A stretch of DNA of 64,000 nucleotides from positions 240,884 through 304,883 of the forward strand of contig NZ_BNCD01000011.1 in NCBI RefSeq assembly GCF_014656295.1. Reading direction: 5' to 3'. Positions 17,636-26,281 of this stretch are shown here, piece after piece. How positions within the stretch are numbered: the stretch's first letter is position 1; each line of letters starts with the position of its first letter. Below the pieces are notes generated by a model. That model searched no databases, had not been told where the DNA came from, and saw nothing but the letters and a program-made list of their open reading frames with translations. A program made the position numbers and the translations under genes. The DNA is from Streptomyces sulfonofaciens. GTDB taxonomy: Bacteria > Actinomycetota > Actinomycetes > Streptomycetales > Streptomycetaceae.

Positions 17636-18451
17636 CTATCCAGGCCTGACTGCGAGGTGCACGACGTCGGGAACGCCCCGGGCAACCGGGATCTCTTTGG
17701 TATGCACCCCCCGGAAACCGGCATTTCGAAGGGTCTCTTCGAAGTCAGGCGAGGGTTTCGCGGACCATACAGCAAGGACGCCGCCGGGCGTGAGCCGGGC
17801 CCGGCAAGCGGCGAGCCCGGCGGGGGAGTAGAGGCCGTCGTTGTCCTCGGTGACGGTCCATCCGGGGCCGTTGTCGATGTCCAGGCACAGCGCGTCGTGG
17901 ACGGCCCTCGACGCGTGGACGTGGGCGACGAGGTCGGCGTGCACCACGACGGTGCGCGGATCGGCCAGCGCGGCGGCGGTGAGCGCGGCGAACGGCGCGG
18001 CGGCGGGGGCCTGCGCGGAGGGGGTCCCGGGGCCCGGTGCGGGGCCCGGCCGGCGGGCGGTGGGCGGCCCGGCGCGGCCCGTCCCGCCGTGCAGGCCGTG
18101 CCAGTTGATGACGGCCTCCTCGCGCTCGACGACCGTGATGGCACCCCAGCGGGGGTTGGCCGCGGCGTGCGCGAGGGAGAAGCCGACGCCGAGTCCGCCG
18201 ATGAGGACGGCCGGTGCCGGGCGCCCGTCGAGCGCGTCCAGTGCAGCGTCGACGAGCAGCCGTTCCGACCGGCCGTCCGAGGTGTCCATCAGGAAGCAGC
18301 CGTTGGCGATGATCTGCAGCACCTCGCCCTGGCGCCGCAGCACCACCTCGCCGTGGGGGCCCTCACGACGGTCGAGCACGACGGGCGTGCCGCCGGCGGC
18401 GAACCGTGCGCTCGGGGAGGGCGTGTCGCGGTTGTCGTAGGGGGCGTGCAT
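17636..18451 (-). CDS. Spermine/spermidine synthase-like methyltransferase-fold protein
   Basis: 271 residues with a Rossmann-fold core: VLIGGLGVGFSL is the nucleotide/decarboxy-SAM-binding glycine loop (about 83-94), followed by ITVVEREEAVINW. LCLDIDNGPGW occupies the aspartate-rich position of the polyamine synthase active site. An Ala/Pro/Gly insertion sits at about 123-150. Polyamine synthase homologues of this sort near lon are annotated spermidine-synthase-like, but many lack proven aminopropyl transfer, so substrate and activity are uncertain. The start codon at 18451 is an ATG opening MHAPYDNRD. Confidence 0.75.
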   Translation of the reverse strand: MHAPYDNRDTPSPSARFAAGGTPVVLDRREGPHGEVVLRRQGEVLQIIANGCFLMDTSDGRSERLLVDAALDALDGRPAPAVLIGGLGVGFSLAHAAANPRWGAITVVEREEAVINWHGLHGGTGRAGPPTARRPGPAPGPGTPSAQAPAAAPFAALTAAALADPRTVVVHADLVAHVHASRAVHDALCLDIDNGPGWTVTEDNDGLYSPAGLAACRARLTPGGVLAVWSAKPSPDFEETLRNAGFRGVHTKEIPVARGVPDVVHLAVRPG

Positions 18452-18599
18452 GGGGCCATCCTGTCCGGTGGCGGCGGCCGCGGGCCAGCCGCCCCGGGGG
18501 AAGCGGTCCCGAGGCGCTCCTGCCGCGCACGCTCCTGAGTGCAGCGCCGGGTGCGCGGGGCCGGTGTGCCGGGCGGCGGGCCGGCCGCCCGGGGCGCGT

Positions 18600-19391
18600 T
18601 CAGCGCCCGGGCGGTGACCACACGTACGGCGTGGTGGTGGTCACGGCGTGGAAGCCCAGACGCCGCAGGATGGGAGCGCTGTCGTCGGAGGCGTCGACCT
18701 GGAGGTAGCGCACCTGCCGGTCGGCGGCGAGCCGGGCGCGGGCGGCCACCAGGGCGCGGTAGATGCCGCGGCCGCGCCACGCGGAGAGCGTCGAACCGCC
18801 CCACAGGCAGGCGAACTCGGTGCCCGCCCGGAAGACGAGCCAGGCCGCCGAGACGACCGTGCCGCCGGACTCGGCGACCAGCACGGCGATCTCGTCCGGC
18901 GCGGCCGCGACCCGTCCGATCAGGTCCTTGCCGAGCCAGCTCATGTCCTGGTCCCAGACGGCGCTCTCCATGGCCCCGATGCGGTGCATGTCGGCGTCGG
19001 CGGTGACCTGCCGCAGCGTGACGCCGTCCGGCAGCACCGGCTCCCCGGCCATCTCGGCGACGCGGCCGATGAGCACGGTCTCCCGGTCCTCGGGCGTGAA
19101 GCCCGCCGCGCGCAGCCGGTCGGTGAGGTCGGCGGGGCGGTCGTGGCCCCGGGTCTTCCACTCCACGGCCTCGCCGCGCGCCGCGAAGAAGTCCCGCTGC
19201 CGTGCGATCAGCCGGTCCAGGTCCGTGCCCCGTACGCCGGGGTCGGGCGGGCAGCCGACGAAGCCCCGGTACTGCCCGACGACCCGTGTCAGGGGCCCGT
19301 CGGTCTCGATGTGCACACCCGCCGGTAGGGTCGGCGGGACGCCGCGCATCTGCTCGTCATAGGCCGCGAGGAGGCCGTCGGTTTCCGTCAC
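18600..19391 (-). CDS. GNAT-family N-acetyltransferase
   Basis: 263 residues from the GTG at 19391 (VTETDGLLAAYDEQMRG). The same frame is open to 19640, but that extension is low-complexity Ala/Pro/Arg sequence. The C-terminal half has GNAT features: LVAESGGTVVSAAWLVF (beta strands 4-5), the acetyl-CoA pyrophosphate loop WRGRGIYRALVAARA, and YLQVDASDDSAPILRRLGF (motif B). It transfers acetyl from acetyl-CoA to an unknown amine. No obvious partner lies next to it. Confidence 0.82.
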   Translation of the reverse strand: MTETDGLLAAYDEQMRGVPPTLPAGVHIETDGPLTRVVGQYRGFVGCPPDPGVRGTDLDRLIARQRDFFAARGEAVEWKTRGHDRPADLTDRLRAAGFTPEDRETVLIGRVAEMAGEPVLPDGVTLRQVTADADMHRIGAMESAVWDQDMSWLGKDLIGRVAAAPDEIAVLVAESGGTVVSAAWLVFRAGTEFACLWGGSTLSAWRGRGIYRALVAARARLAADRQVRYLQVDASDDSAPILRRLGFHAVTTTTPYVWSPPGR

Positions 19392-19772
19392 CTGTGGTAC
19401 GGAAATGCATGCGCGCCCCGTATGCAAAGGGTTTTCCGGTGCCGGCCGCCTCCGGGCCGGGGAACGCGCCCCGGCCAAGGCTGCCGGGCGGGCCGCCCCG
19501 GGTGCCGGGGCCTGCGCGCCGCGTGGCACCTGAGCCGCGGGCCCCGTGGCGGGCGGGTCCGCAGGGTCCACCGGGTGCGCGCGGGAGTGTCGTGCGGACG
19601 GCGAAGCGGCGGGTGCGCACGGGGCTGCGGGGCGGGTCACGTACGCGCGGGCGGCCCCGCAGGACGCCGTGCGCCCCTGAGGACGCTGGGGGCGCGGGCG
19701 GCCCCCCGCGGTTCCGAGTGCCCCGTGCGGGCGCTCGGCCGGTGGTCCGCGGCGCGTGCGGTGGTCGAGGGT
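19392..19772. other. Gene-poor spacer between GNAT and TetR genes
   Basis: 381 bases of very GC-rich sequence. Open frames here have no ribosome site and shadow-like composition. A short AT-richer patch (aaagggttttccgg region near 19425-19440) just upstream of the GNAT gene probably holds its promoter. Confidence 0.4.
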
Positions 19773-20699
19773 TCAGCCGGTGGCAGCCGGCCCGGCCGGC
19801 GGCAGCGGGTGCGGCCCGGGCGTTGCACCCCCTGGCCCGGGGGAGGGTCCCGGCGGTTCGGGAAACGCCTCCTGCGGTTCGGGGGACGGTCCTGGGGGCG
19901 CGGGCGATGGCCTCGGGTGCCCGGGAGACGGCTCCCCTCGCTCCTCGTGCTCCTCGTGCCCGTCGTGCTCCTCCCGGTCCCCGTGCTGCCGGTCGCCGGG
20001 CGCCGCCTCACGCGCCTGGCCGGTGAGCGTGGCGACGGTGACCGTCAGGGCGGCCCGCTGCCCGTCGGTCCAGCGCCCGGTGTCCCCGGCGTCCATCACA
20101 TGGCCGTGGGCCAGGGTCAGGATGTGCTCCAGCAGCCGCTCCGCGGGCAGCAGGCCGCTGATCAGCCCGGCGTCCTGGCCCTGCCGGATCGCGTCGACGT
20201 GGTCGCGCAGCGCGGCCGCCACCGGGGGCAGCGCGCGGGCCGTGGCCCTGCGCTCCAGCGCCTGCCACATCTGCAGCCGGCTCAGCGGCGGGTGGGCGCG
20301 GTAGAAGTCGAAGACCCGTCCCGCGTAGCCCGGCAGATCGGCCGCGTCGAAGGGCACCCGTTCCTGGACCAGCCGGAGGTGGGCGTCGAGGACGGCGTCG
20401 AAGAGGCCCTCCTTGCTGCCGTAGTAGGCGTAGATCATGCGCTGGTTGGCGCCCGCGGCGGCGGCGATGCGTGCCGTGCGGCCGCCCGCGAGGCCGTGTG
20501 CGGAGAACTCGGCGGTCGCGGCGTCCAGGATCCGCCGCCGGGTCGCTCCCGCGTCCCGCTGCCGTCCCGCGGCCTCCACCCGCTGCCCCGCCCCGGCCCC
20601 CGGCTGCCGGTCAGCCCCGGCCGTCCGCTGCCGTCCCGCCGCGTCCCGCTGGTGCCCCGCCGACGTGTCCTCCGCCCGCGCGCCGCTCCCGGGGGTCAT
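19773..20699 (-). CDS. TetR/AcrR-family transcriptional regulator
   Basis: 308 residues, longer than the usual 190-220. Residues 1-50 are an Ala/Gly/Arg/Gln-rich stretch with internal near-repeats. The HTH follows: RRRILDAATAEFSAHGLAGGRTARIAA... with recognition segment NQRMIYAYYGSKEGLF. A ligand-binding helical domain runs to about 215. The last 90 residues are a Glu/His then Pro/Ser-rich tail. The ATG overlaps the stop of the SDR gene (ATGA), so both form one transcript, and an inverted repeat in front of the SDR gene is a likely target. The ligand is unknown and probably related to the SDR substrate. Confidence 0.88.
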   Translation of the reverse strand: MTPGSGARAEDTSAGHQRDAAGRQRTAGADRQPGAGAGQRVEAAGRQRDAGATRRRILDAATAEFSAHGLAGGRTARIAAAAGANQRMIYAYYGSKEGLFDAVLDAHLRLVQERVPFDAADLPGYAGRVFDFYRAHPPLSRLQMWQALERRATARALPPVAAALRDHVDAIRQGQDAGLISGLLPAERLLEHILTLAHGHVMDAGDTGRWTDGQRAALTVTVATLTGQAREAAPGDRQHGDREEHDGHEEHEERGEPSPGHPRPSPAPPGPSPEPQEAFPEPPGPSPGPGGATPGPHPLPPAGPAATG

Positions 20700-21544
20700 C
20701 GGGCCACCTCGCCGGCGGCCTTCTCGTCCGGCTCACGGCTGAGCCCGGCCCACCGGTCGAGCTCGGCGAGCTTGCGCCGCTCGGCCGCGCGGACGTGGTC
20801 GAGCGCGTCGCCGCCCAGCGGCAGCCACAGCGGCGGCTCCGGCAGGTCGAGCAGCTTCAGCAGGACCTCGGCCGCGCGCCGCGGCGAGGTGCCGTGCCCG
20901 GCCGCAGGATCCGCGTATCGGTTCATGAGGGGCGCGACGACCTCGGTGTACGGGGCGCTGGGGGGTGTCCGCACCATCCCGGACGAGAGCGTGGTGGCGA
21001 TCGAACCCGGCTCCACGATCGTCACCTTCACACCGAACCCCCCGGCCTCCAGGGCGAGTGCCTCGGAGAAGCCCTCCAGGGCGAACTTGGCCGTGACGTA
21101 GGCACCGAGCCCGGCCACCGGCGCGAGGCGGCCGCTGAGCGAGGAGATCTGCACCAGATGGCCGCCGCGCTGGGCGCGCAGCACGGGCAGGGCCGCCTTG
21201 GACACGTGGACCGCGCCCCAAAGATTGGTCTCAAGCTGTGCCCTGAAGTCCTCCAGGGAGGTGTCCTCGATGGCGCCCACCTGGGAGTAGCCGGCGTTGT
21301 TCAGCACCGCGTCGAGGCGGCCGAAGGCCCGGACTGCCGTCTTGACGGCGGCCTCGGCGGCGTCCGGGTCCGTCACGTCCAGCGCTGCCGCGCGGGCTGT
21401 GCCGGGGTACCGCTCGGTGAGGTCGCGCAGCGCGTCGGGGGTGCGCGCGGTGGCGAGCACCCGGTGGCCGGCCGCCAGTGCGGCTTCTGCCAGGGCGCGG
21501 CCGAGACCGCGCGAGCTGCCGGTGATCAACAGAGTCTTCGGCAA
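20696..21544 (-). CDS. Short-chain dehydrogenase/reductase (classical SDR)
   Basis: 282 residues. NAD(P)-binding TGSSRGLGRAL lies near the N-terminus, NNAGYSQVG at strand 4, QISSLSGRLAPVAGLGAYVTAKFALEG contains the catalytic Ser, Tyr and Lys (YxxxK), and PGSIATT follows. The TTG at 21544 is chosen: it has CGGAGG 7 nt upstream and the GXXXGXG motif falls at the normal distance. The frame extends to 21688 but that part spans the operator region. Co-transcribed with the TetR gene. Confidence 0.9.
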   Translation of the reverse strand: MPKTLLITGSSRGLGRALAEAALAAGHRVLATARTPDALRDLTERYPGTARAAALDVTDPDAAEAAVKTAVRAFGRLDAVLNNAGYSQVGAIEDTSLEDFRAQLETNLWGAVHVSKAALPVLRAQRGGHLVQISSLSGRLAPVAGLGAYVTAKFALEGFSEALALEAGGFGVKVTIVEPGSIATTLSSGMVRTPPSAPYTEVVAPLMNRYADPAAGHGTSPRRAAEVLLKLLDLPEPPLWLPLGGDALDHVRAAERRKLAELDRWAGLSREPDEKAAGEVAR

Positions 21545-21576
21545 GGTGCCGCCTCCGAGGTGGGGAGTCCGGTAAG

Positions 21577-21594
21577 TAAGTAACGAATTACTTA
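21577..21594. promoter_or_regulatory. Inverted repeat, likely TetR operator
   Basis: Arms TAAGTAA and TTACTTA flank a 4-nt CGAA centre, 33 bases upstream of the SDR start and in an AT-rich patch. The size and position match operators used by TetR repressors that control their own two-gene transcript. Binding by the linked TetR protein is inferred. Confidence 0.6.
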
Positions 21595-21733
21595 TCACTC
21601 TGGCGCAGGGGCGGCCCCAGGTCGCATCCCCTCCGGAACCTCCGGAATCCCTCATATCGGTACGCACGGGACGCGAGTGATCGCTCACAGCGAACGCCCC
21701 CAGGGGCTGGGAACAATCGGGGGCTCACCTGCA

Positions 21734-21752
21734 TTGAGCCCACATAGCTCAA
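21734..21752. promoter_or_regulatory. HAIR-like HspR operator in front of lon
   Basis: TTGAGC, 7 bases (CCACATA), GCTCAA. The HspR-associated inverted repeat (HAIR) consensus is CTTGAGT-N7-ACTCAAG, and lon belongs to the HspR heat-shock regulon in Streptomyces as I recall. The site ends 22 nt before the lon ATG, where a repressor could block initiation. Confidence 0.75.
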
Positions 21753-21774
21753 CTTGACTGCCGAAGGGGAGATC

Positions 21775-24201
21775 ATGGCTGCTGAGTCCACCGGCGCTGC
21801 CACACTGCTGGCCCTGCCCGTGCTGCCGCTCGACGACGAGGTCGTGCTGCCCGGGATGGTGGTCCCGCTGGACCTCAACGACAACGAGGTGCGCGCCGCC
21901 GTGGAGGCCGCACAGGCCGCCGCGCGGGCGGAGCCCGGAAAGCCGAAGGTGCTGCTGGTGCCGCGGGTCGACGGTGCCTACGCGGGCACCGGTGTGCTCG
22001 GCACCGTCGAGCAGGTCGGCCGGCTGGCCGACGGCGACCCCGGCGCGCTCATCCGCGGCCGGTCCCGTGTGAAGATCGGCGCGGGCACGACCGGCCCCGG
22101 TGCCGCCCTGTGGGTGGAGGGCACCCTCATCGACGAGGTGGTCCCGGACCCGCTGCCCGGCGCCGTCACCGAAATGATCAAGGAGTACAAGGCCCTCGCC
22201 ACCGCCTGGCTGCGCAAGCGCGGCGCCTGGCAGATCGTGGACCGCGTCCAGCAGATCGACGACGTGTCCCAGCTCGCCGACAACTCCGGTTATTCACCGT
22301 TCCTGTCCGTGCAGCAGAAGGTGCAACTGCTGGAGACGGGTGACCCGGTGGCGCGGCTGAAGTTCGCCACCGAGCAACTGCGCGAGCACCTCGCCGAGCA
22401 GGACGTGGCCGAGTCCATCGCCAAGGACGTCCAGGAAGGCGTCGACAAGCAGCAGCGCGAGTTCCTGCTGCGACGGCAACTGGAGGCCGTCCGCAAGGAG
22501 CTGCGCGAGCTGAACGGCGACGGCGCCGAGGACGAGTCCGACGACTACCGCACCCGTGTGGAGGCCGCCGACCTGCCGGAGAAGGTCCGCGAGGCCGCGC
22601 TCAAGGAGGTCGAGAAGCTGGAGCGGTCCAGCGACCAGAGCCCGGAGGGTTCCTGGATCCGCACCTGGCTCGACACCGTGCTCGAACTCCCGTGGAACGA
22701 GCGCACCGAGGACGCGTACGACATCCAGGGCGCCCAGGCCGTGCTCGACGCCGAGCACGCCGGCCTGAAGGACGTGAAGGAGCGCATCACCGAGTACCTG
22801 GCGGTCCGCAAGCGGCGCGCCGACCGGGGCCTCGGCGTGGTCGGCGGGCGGCGCGGCGGCGCGGTGCTGGCGCTGGTCGGCCCGCCCGGCGTCGGCAAGA
22901 CGTCGCTCGGCGAGTCCGTGGCGCACGCCATGGGCCGCAAGTTCGTGCGCGTCGCGCTCGGCGGCGTCCGGGACGAGGCGGAGATCCGCGGCCACCGGCG
23001 CACCTACGTGGGCGCGCTGCCCGGCCGTATCGTCCGCGCGATCAAGGAGGCCGGCTCGATGAACCCGGTCGTCCTCCTCGACGAGGTCGACAAGGTCGGC
23101 TCCGACTTCCGCGGCGACCCCGCGGCGGCCCTCCTGGAGGTCCTCGACCCGGCGCAGAACCACACCTTCAGGGACCACTACCTGGAGGTCGAGCTGGACC
23201 TCAGCGACGTCGTCTTCCTGGCCACGGCCAACGTCCTGGAGGCCATCCCCGAGGCGCTGCTCGACCGTATGGAGCTGGTCACGCTCGACGGCTACACCGA
23301 GGACGAGAAGGTCGTCATCGCCCGTGACCACCTGCTCCCGCGCCAACTGGAGCGGGCGGGCCTGGAGCCGCACGAGGTGGTGCTGGAGGAGGGCGCGCTG
23401 CGCAAGCTCGCCGGCGAGTACACGCGTGAGGCCGGCGTCCGCAACCTGGAACGCGCCATAGGCCGGCTGCTGCGCAAGGTCGCGGCCCGGCAGGAGCTGG
23501 GCGAGGGCGAGCTGCCGCTGACCGTCGCGGACACCGATCTGCGCGGCCTGATCGGCAGGCCCCACCACGTGCCCGAGTCCGCCCAGGACCCGGCCGAGCG
23601 CCGCACCGCGGTGCCGGGCGTGGCCACGGGGCTCGCGGTCACCGGTGCGGGCGGCGACGTGCTCTACGTGGAGGCGTCGCTCGCCGATCCGGAGACCGGC
23701 GCCGCGGGGCTGAACCTGACGGGACAGCTCGGCGACGTGATGAAGGAGTCCGCGCAGATCGCGCTCTCCTTCCTGCGCTCGCACGGCGCGGAGCTGGAAC
23801 TGCCCGTCGGCGACCTGAAGGACCGCGGGGTGCACATCCACTTCCCCGCGGGCGCGGTGCCCAAGGACGGCCCGAGCGCGGGCGTCACCATGACGACCGC
23901 CCTCGCGTCGCTGCTGAGCGGGCGCCTGGTCCGTACGGACGTGGCGATGACCGGCGAGGTGTCGCTGACCGGGCGGGTGCTGCCCATCGGCGGGGTGAAG
24001 CAGAAGCTGCTCGCCGCGCACCGGGCCGGCATCACCACGGTCGTGATCCCGAAGCGGAACGAGCCCGACCTGGACGACGTGCCCGCCGAGGTCCTTCAGA
24101 AGCTCGACGTGCACACCGTCACGGACGTCCGCCAGGTCCTGGAGCTGGCCCTGTCGCCCGCGACGAGCGACACCGCGGAACAGCTCCCGCTCGTGGCGTA
24201 G
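21775..24201 (+). CDS. lon: ATP-dependent Lon protease
   Basis: 808 residues, cytoplasmic hexameric protease of the heat-shock system. An N-terminal substrate-binding domain (about 10-205) is followed by the coiled-coil linker with QQREFLLRRQ. The AAA+ module has GPPGVGKTS (Walker A, K375) and VVLLDEVDKVG (Walker B). The C-terminal protease domain has the catalytic dyad S701 in KDGPSAG and K744 in VKQKLLAAH, 43 residues apart as in E. coli Lon. The ATG at 21775 has AAGGGGAG upstream; a TTG at 21754 in frame is less likely. Controlled by the HAIR-like operator just upstream. Confidence 0.97.
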   Translation: MAAESTGAATLLALPVLPLDDEVVLPGMVVPLDLNDNEVRAAVEAAQAAARAEPGKPKVLLVPRVDGAYAGTGVLGTVEQVGRLADGDPGALIRGRSRVKIGAGTTGPGAALWVEGTLIDEVVPDPLPGAVTEMIKEYKALATAWLRKRGAWQIVDRVQQIDDVSQLADNSGYSPFLSVQQKVQLLETGDPVARLKFATEQLREHLAEQDVAESIAKDVQEGVDKQQREFLLRRQLEAVRKELRELNGDGAEDESDDYRTRVEAADLPEKVREAALKEVEKLERSSDQSPEGSWIRTWLDTVLELPWNERTEDAYDIQGAQAVLDAEHAGLKDVKERITEYLAVRKRRADRGLGVVGGRRGGAVLALVGPPGVGKTSLGESVAHAMGRKFVRVALGGVRDEAEIRGHRRTYVGALPGRIVRAIKEAGSMNPVVLLDEVDKVGSDFRGDPAAALLEVLDPAQNHTFRDHYLEVELDLSDVVFLATANVLEAIPEALLDRMELVTLDGYTEDEKVVIARDHLLPRQLERAGLEPHEVVLEEGALRKLAGEYTREAGVRNLERAIGRLLRKVAARQELGEGELPLTVADTDLRGLIGRPHHVPESAQDPAERRTAVPGVATGLAVTGAGGDVLYVEASLADPETGAAGLNLTGQLGDVMKESAQIALSFLRSHGAELELPVGDLKDRGVHIHFPAGAVPKDGPSAGVTMTTALASLLSGRLVRTDVAMTGEVSLTGRVLPIGGVKQKLLAAHRAGITTVVIPKRNEPDLDDVPAEVLQKLDVHTVTDVRQVLELALSPATSDTAEQLPLVA

Positions 24202-24233
24202 TGCCCGCCGCGACAGGCACCTGACGTGGTGCG

Positions 24234-24269
24234 CCCGGTGGCCGGTTCCTCGTAGGACCGGCCACCGGG
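24234..24269. terminator. Perfect 13-bp hairpin after lon
   Basis: cccggtggccggt and accggccaccggg flank a 10-nt loop, 33 bases after the lon stop codon. There is no U-tract. It also lies at the end of the small opposing ORF, so it may act in both directions. Confidence 0.8.
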
Positions 24270-24286
24270 GCGTCTTCGGGTGGGCG

Positions 24287-24487
24287 TCAACCGGCGGCGA
24301 GCGCCCGGACGCGGTCGAGCGCGCCGTCGAAGCGGTCGTGCCCGGTGCCGCGCCCGGCGGCCGCGTCCGAGCGGTCGGCGGCTCCCACCGCGGTGGGCAG
24401 GGTGAAGAGCGGAGCGAGCGCCGTGCGCAGGGTTCCGGCCGCCGGGACGCGCGAGCGGCGGGCCGCTGTGGACCTGCGCACGGACAT
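24287..24487 (-). CDS. Small hypothetical protein
   Basis: 66 residues (MSVRRSTAARRS...RVRALAAG) with an ATG 6 nt after CGGAGG. The N-terminus is basic and there is one weakly hydrophobic stretch (LAPLFTLPTAVGAA). I recognise no family. It converges with lon across the hairpin at 24234-24269. The ribosome site and the flanking terminator support it being real; no conserved domain does. Confidence 0.45.
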   Translation of the reverse strand: MSVRRSTAARRSRVPAAGTLRTALAPLFTLPTAVGAADRSDAAAGRGTGHDRFDGALDRVRALAAG

Positions 24488-24604
24488 CACGTGCCTCCGA
24501 GGGCCTGGGGGAGCTCATGGGGCGGGGAAACCCGCGCAGAGCCCCGGGGTGGGGGGTCGTCCGGAGTTCTTCCGGCAGTCGTTCGGCGGACCGCGGCGGA
24601 TCCT

Positions 24605-24639
24605 GGGGAGCGGGGAGCGGGGAGCGGGGAGCGGGGAGC
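24605..24639. repeat. Tandem heptamer repeat, 5 x GGGGAGC
   Basis: Five perfect consecutive copies, followed by a partial GGG. It lies in non-coding DNA upstream of marR. Such G-rich tracts can expand by slippage and might form quadruplex structures; no function is evident. Confidence 0.9.
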
Positions 24640-24681
24640 GGGACACGTCGACCTCGCTGTCGGTGTCCTGCCATCGATGAC

Positions 24682-24695
24682 TCTACGCACGTAGA
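24682..24695. promoter_or_regulatory. Palindrome TCTACG-CA-CGTAGA upstream of marR
   Basis: Perfect 6-bp arms with a 2-nt centre, 141 bases upstream of the MarR start. MarR regulators commonly bind such short palindromes in their own promoters. Ownership by this MarR is inferred from proximity. Confidence 0.45.
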
Positions 24696-24835
24696 CACCG
24701 TGGGGGAAGGGGGCTGTGTGGCTGCCGTTGGTCTACTCCTGCGGAATACTGGCCGAGCTGCGGCGGAGGCAGCATCCCGTGGAAACTTTCAGCATCGGGA
24801 ACATCCGGAACACGAGAAACACGGAATGCAGGGCA

Positions 24836-25354
24836 ATGGGTGCTGGCGTGCGCAGGGACGGAAACGGCGAGGGGCGCCCGGCGGAAGTCGGTGTGCGGGA
24901 TAGCGGGGAAAGCGCAACGGACGAGGAATTCCTCGCCCTGGAGAGGGAGTTGACGGTATTCCTCCGCCGCGCGAGGGCCTCGTCGGGCGAGATGGCCCGC
25001 GACGTCCACCCGGACCTGGAACCCGCGGCGTACGGGCTGCTGGTCTGCCTGGAGGAGGGCGGCCGGCAGCGGGCCACGGACCTCGCCGGGTACATCGGTG
25101 TCGGCAAGGCCACGATGAGCCGCCAGTTGCGGGCCCTGGAGACGCTCGGCTTCGTCGCGCGCGAGCCCGACCCGGCCGACGGCCGCGCCTGGCTGATCCA
25201 CCTCACGGACGAGGGCAGCGACCGGCTGCGCACCGTCCGCGACGCCCGCCGCGCCCGCTACGTGCGCAAGCTCGCCGCCTGGAACCGCACCGAGGTGGCG
25301 GAGCTCGCGAGGCTGCTGCACCAACTGAACGAGGTAGCGGGCGCAGAGTACTGA
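24836..25354 (+). CDS. MarR-family transcriptional regulator
   Basis: 172 residues from the ATG at 24836; a GTG near 24890 is an alternative. The winged helix contains AAYGLLVCLEEGG, the recognition helix KATMSRQLRALETLG, and the wing VAREPDPADGRAWLIHLT with the conserved D-x-R. An N-terminal helix and a C-terminal helix (VAELARLLHQLNEV) form the dimer interface. No metabolic gene is linked on its strand, so the effector cannot be predicted; autoregulation through the upstream palindrome is plausible. Confidence 0.88.
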   Translation: MGAGVRRDGNGEGRPAEVGVRDSGESATDEEFLALERELTVFLRRARASSGEMARDVHPDLEPAAYGLLVCLEEGGRQRATDLAGYIGVGKATMSRQLRALETLGFVAREPDPADGRAWLIHLTDEGSDRLRTVRDARRARYVRKLAAWNRTEVAELARLLHQLNEVAGAEY

Positions 25355-25495
25355 TACGCGGCCCGCGGCCCGGCTCCGGGCGTGCCGCGGGGACCTGCGC
25401 CGTGCGCGCCACGCGGACCTGCGCCGTGCGCGCCGGGGCCCGCCCGTGCGGACCGCCGCGAGCGTGCCGGCCCGCGAACCCCCGGCGGGAGCGGG

Positions 25496-26281
25496 TCACA
25501 GCTCCGCGTAGATCGCCGCCGCGTCGTCGTGCGTCTTGCCGAGGCCGAGGAAGACCCGGTCCGTGTCCGCCCTCTCCAGGGTGCGCACCCGGTCGACGAG
25601 GGCCTGCGGCCCCTCCTTGCGGAGCAGGGCGAGGCAGTCGGGCCAGTCGCCCTCCCGGAACTTCTCCACCCAGCGGGCGGCGCCGTCCGTGAGCGCCGCC
25701 ACCGCCGTCACCTCCGTACGGGCGGCCGTGCCCGCGACCGCGCGGGCGGCGACCTCCGGATCGGCCGCGGCCGTGAAGAATCCGCCCTCCTTGTTGCGGA
25801 GGGTGGCGTCGGTGAGGGCCTCCATGGCGAGTGAAGCGCGCGGCAGACGGGCCAGCCGGTCGTCGAGCACCGGGACCACCCGGCCGTCCGCCTCCGCGAC
25901 GAGCAGCACCGAGTCGGACAGCACGAGGTGCTCTACCCGCTCGTCGTCCCAGCGGACCAGGACGACGGTTGCCTGGGGAGTGCGCGGGTGAGAAAGGTCA
26001 CAGGTCGCACGGTGGGTGTCGGCGGTGCGTCGGATTGCCTCGGAGAGCACCTCGCGCAAGGCCATATCCCGTCGTGAAACGGACAGTTCTCCCAGCGCGC
26101 CGCCGAGCCGGGCGGTGAACCAGGCGACGGAATGCAGACAACCGTCATCGCCCTGCGGCGGGGTGACGCCGTCCAGCAGTACGAGGGCTCCGCCCCGTCC
26201 GGAAGCCGGAAGTGCCGCCGCTGCGTAGTCCTCGTTGGGGCGTGCGGGGTCTCCCGGGGCGGTGCCGAGTTCGATGCGCAT
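25496..26281 (-). CDS. PP2C-like phosphatase-fold protein
   Basis: 261 residues from the ATG at 26281 (MRIELGTAPGDPARPNEDY). The start resembles the PP2C pattern in which an early aspartate pair binds metal: PNEDY, then LVLLDGVTPP in the place of the usual DG.GG motif. ATVVLVRWDDERVEHLVLSDSVLLV matches the core strands and AALTDGAARWV the late DG motif. Some metal ligands look altered, so it may be inactive or have unusual specificity. The frame is open to 26722 but the N-terminal extension is not conserved-looking. Confidence 0.7.
   Translation of the reverse strand: MRIELGTAPGDPARPNEDYAAAALPASGRGGALVLLDGVTPPQGDDGCLHSVAWFTARLGGALGELSVSRRDMALREVLSEAIRRTADTHRATCDLSHPRTPQATVVLVRWDDERVEHLVLSDSVLLVAEADGRVVPVLDDRLARLPRASLAMEALTDATLRNKEGGFFTAAADPEVAARAVAGTAARTEVTAVAALTDGAARWVEKFREGDWPDCLALLRKEGPQALVDRVRTLERADTDRVFLGLGKTHDDAAAIYAEL

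Larger units (their letters stand above)
24488..24835. other. Divergent promoter region upstream of marR with repeat
   Basis: 348 bases between the small - strand ORF and the MarR start. It holds five tandem GGGGAGC heptamers (24605-24639), a palindrome at 24682-24695, and an AT-richer leader from 24760 to the marR start. No further gene is supported. Confidence 0.5.
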
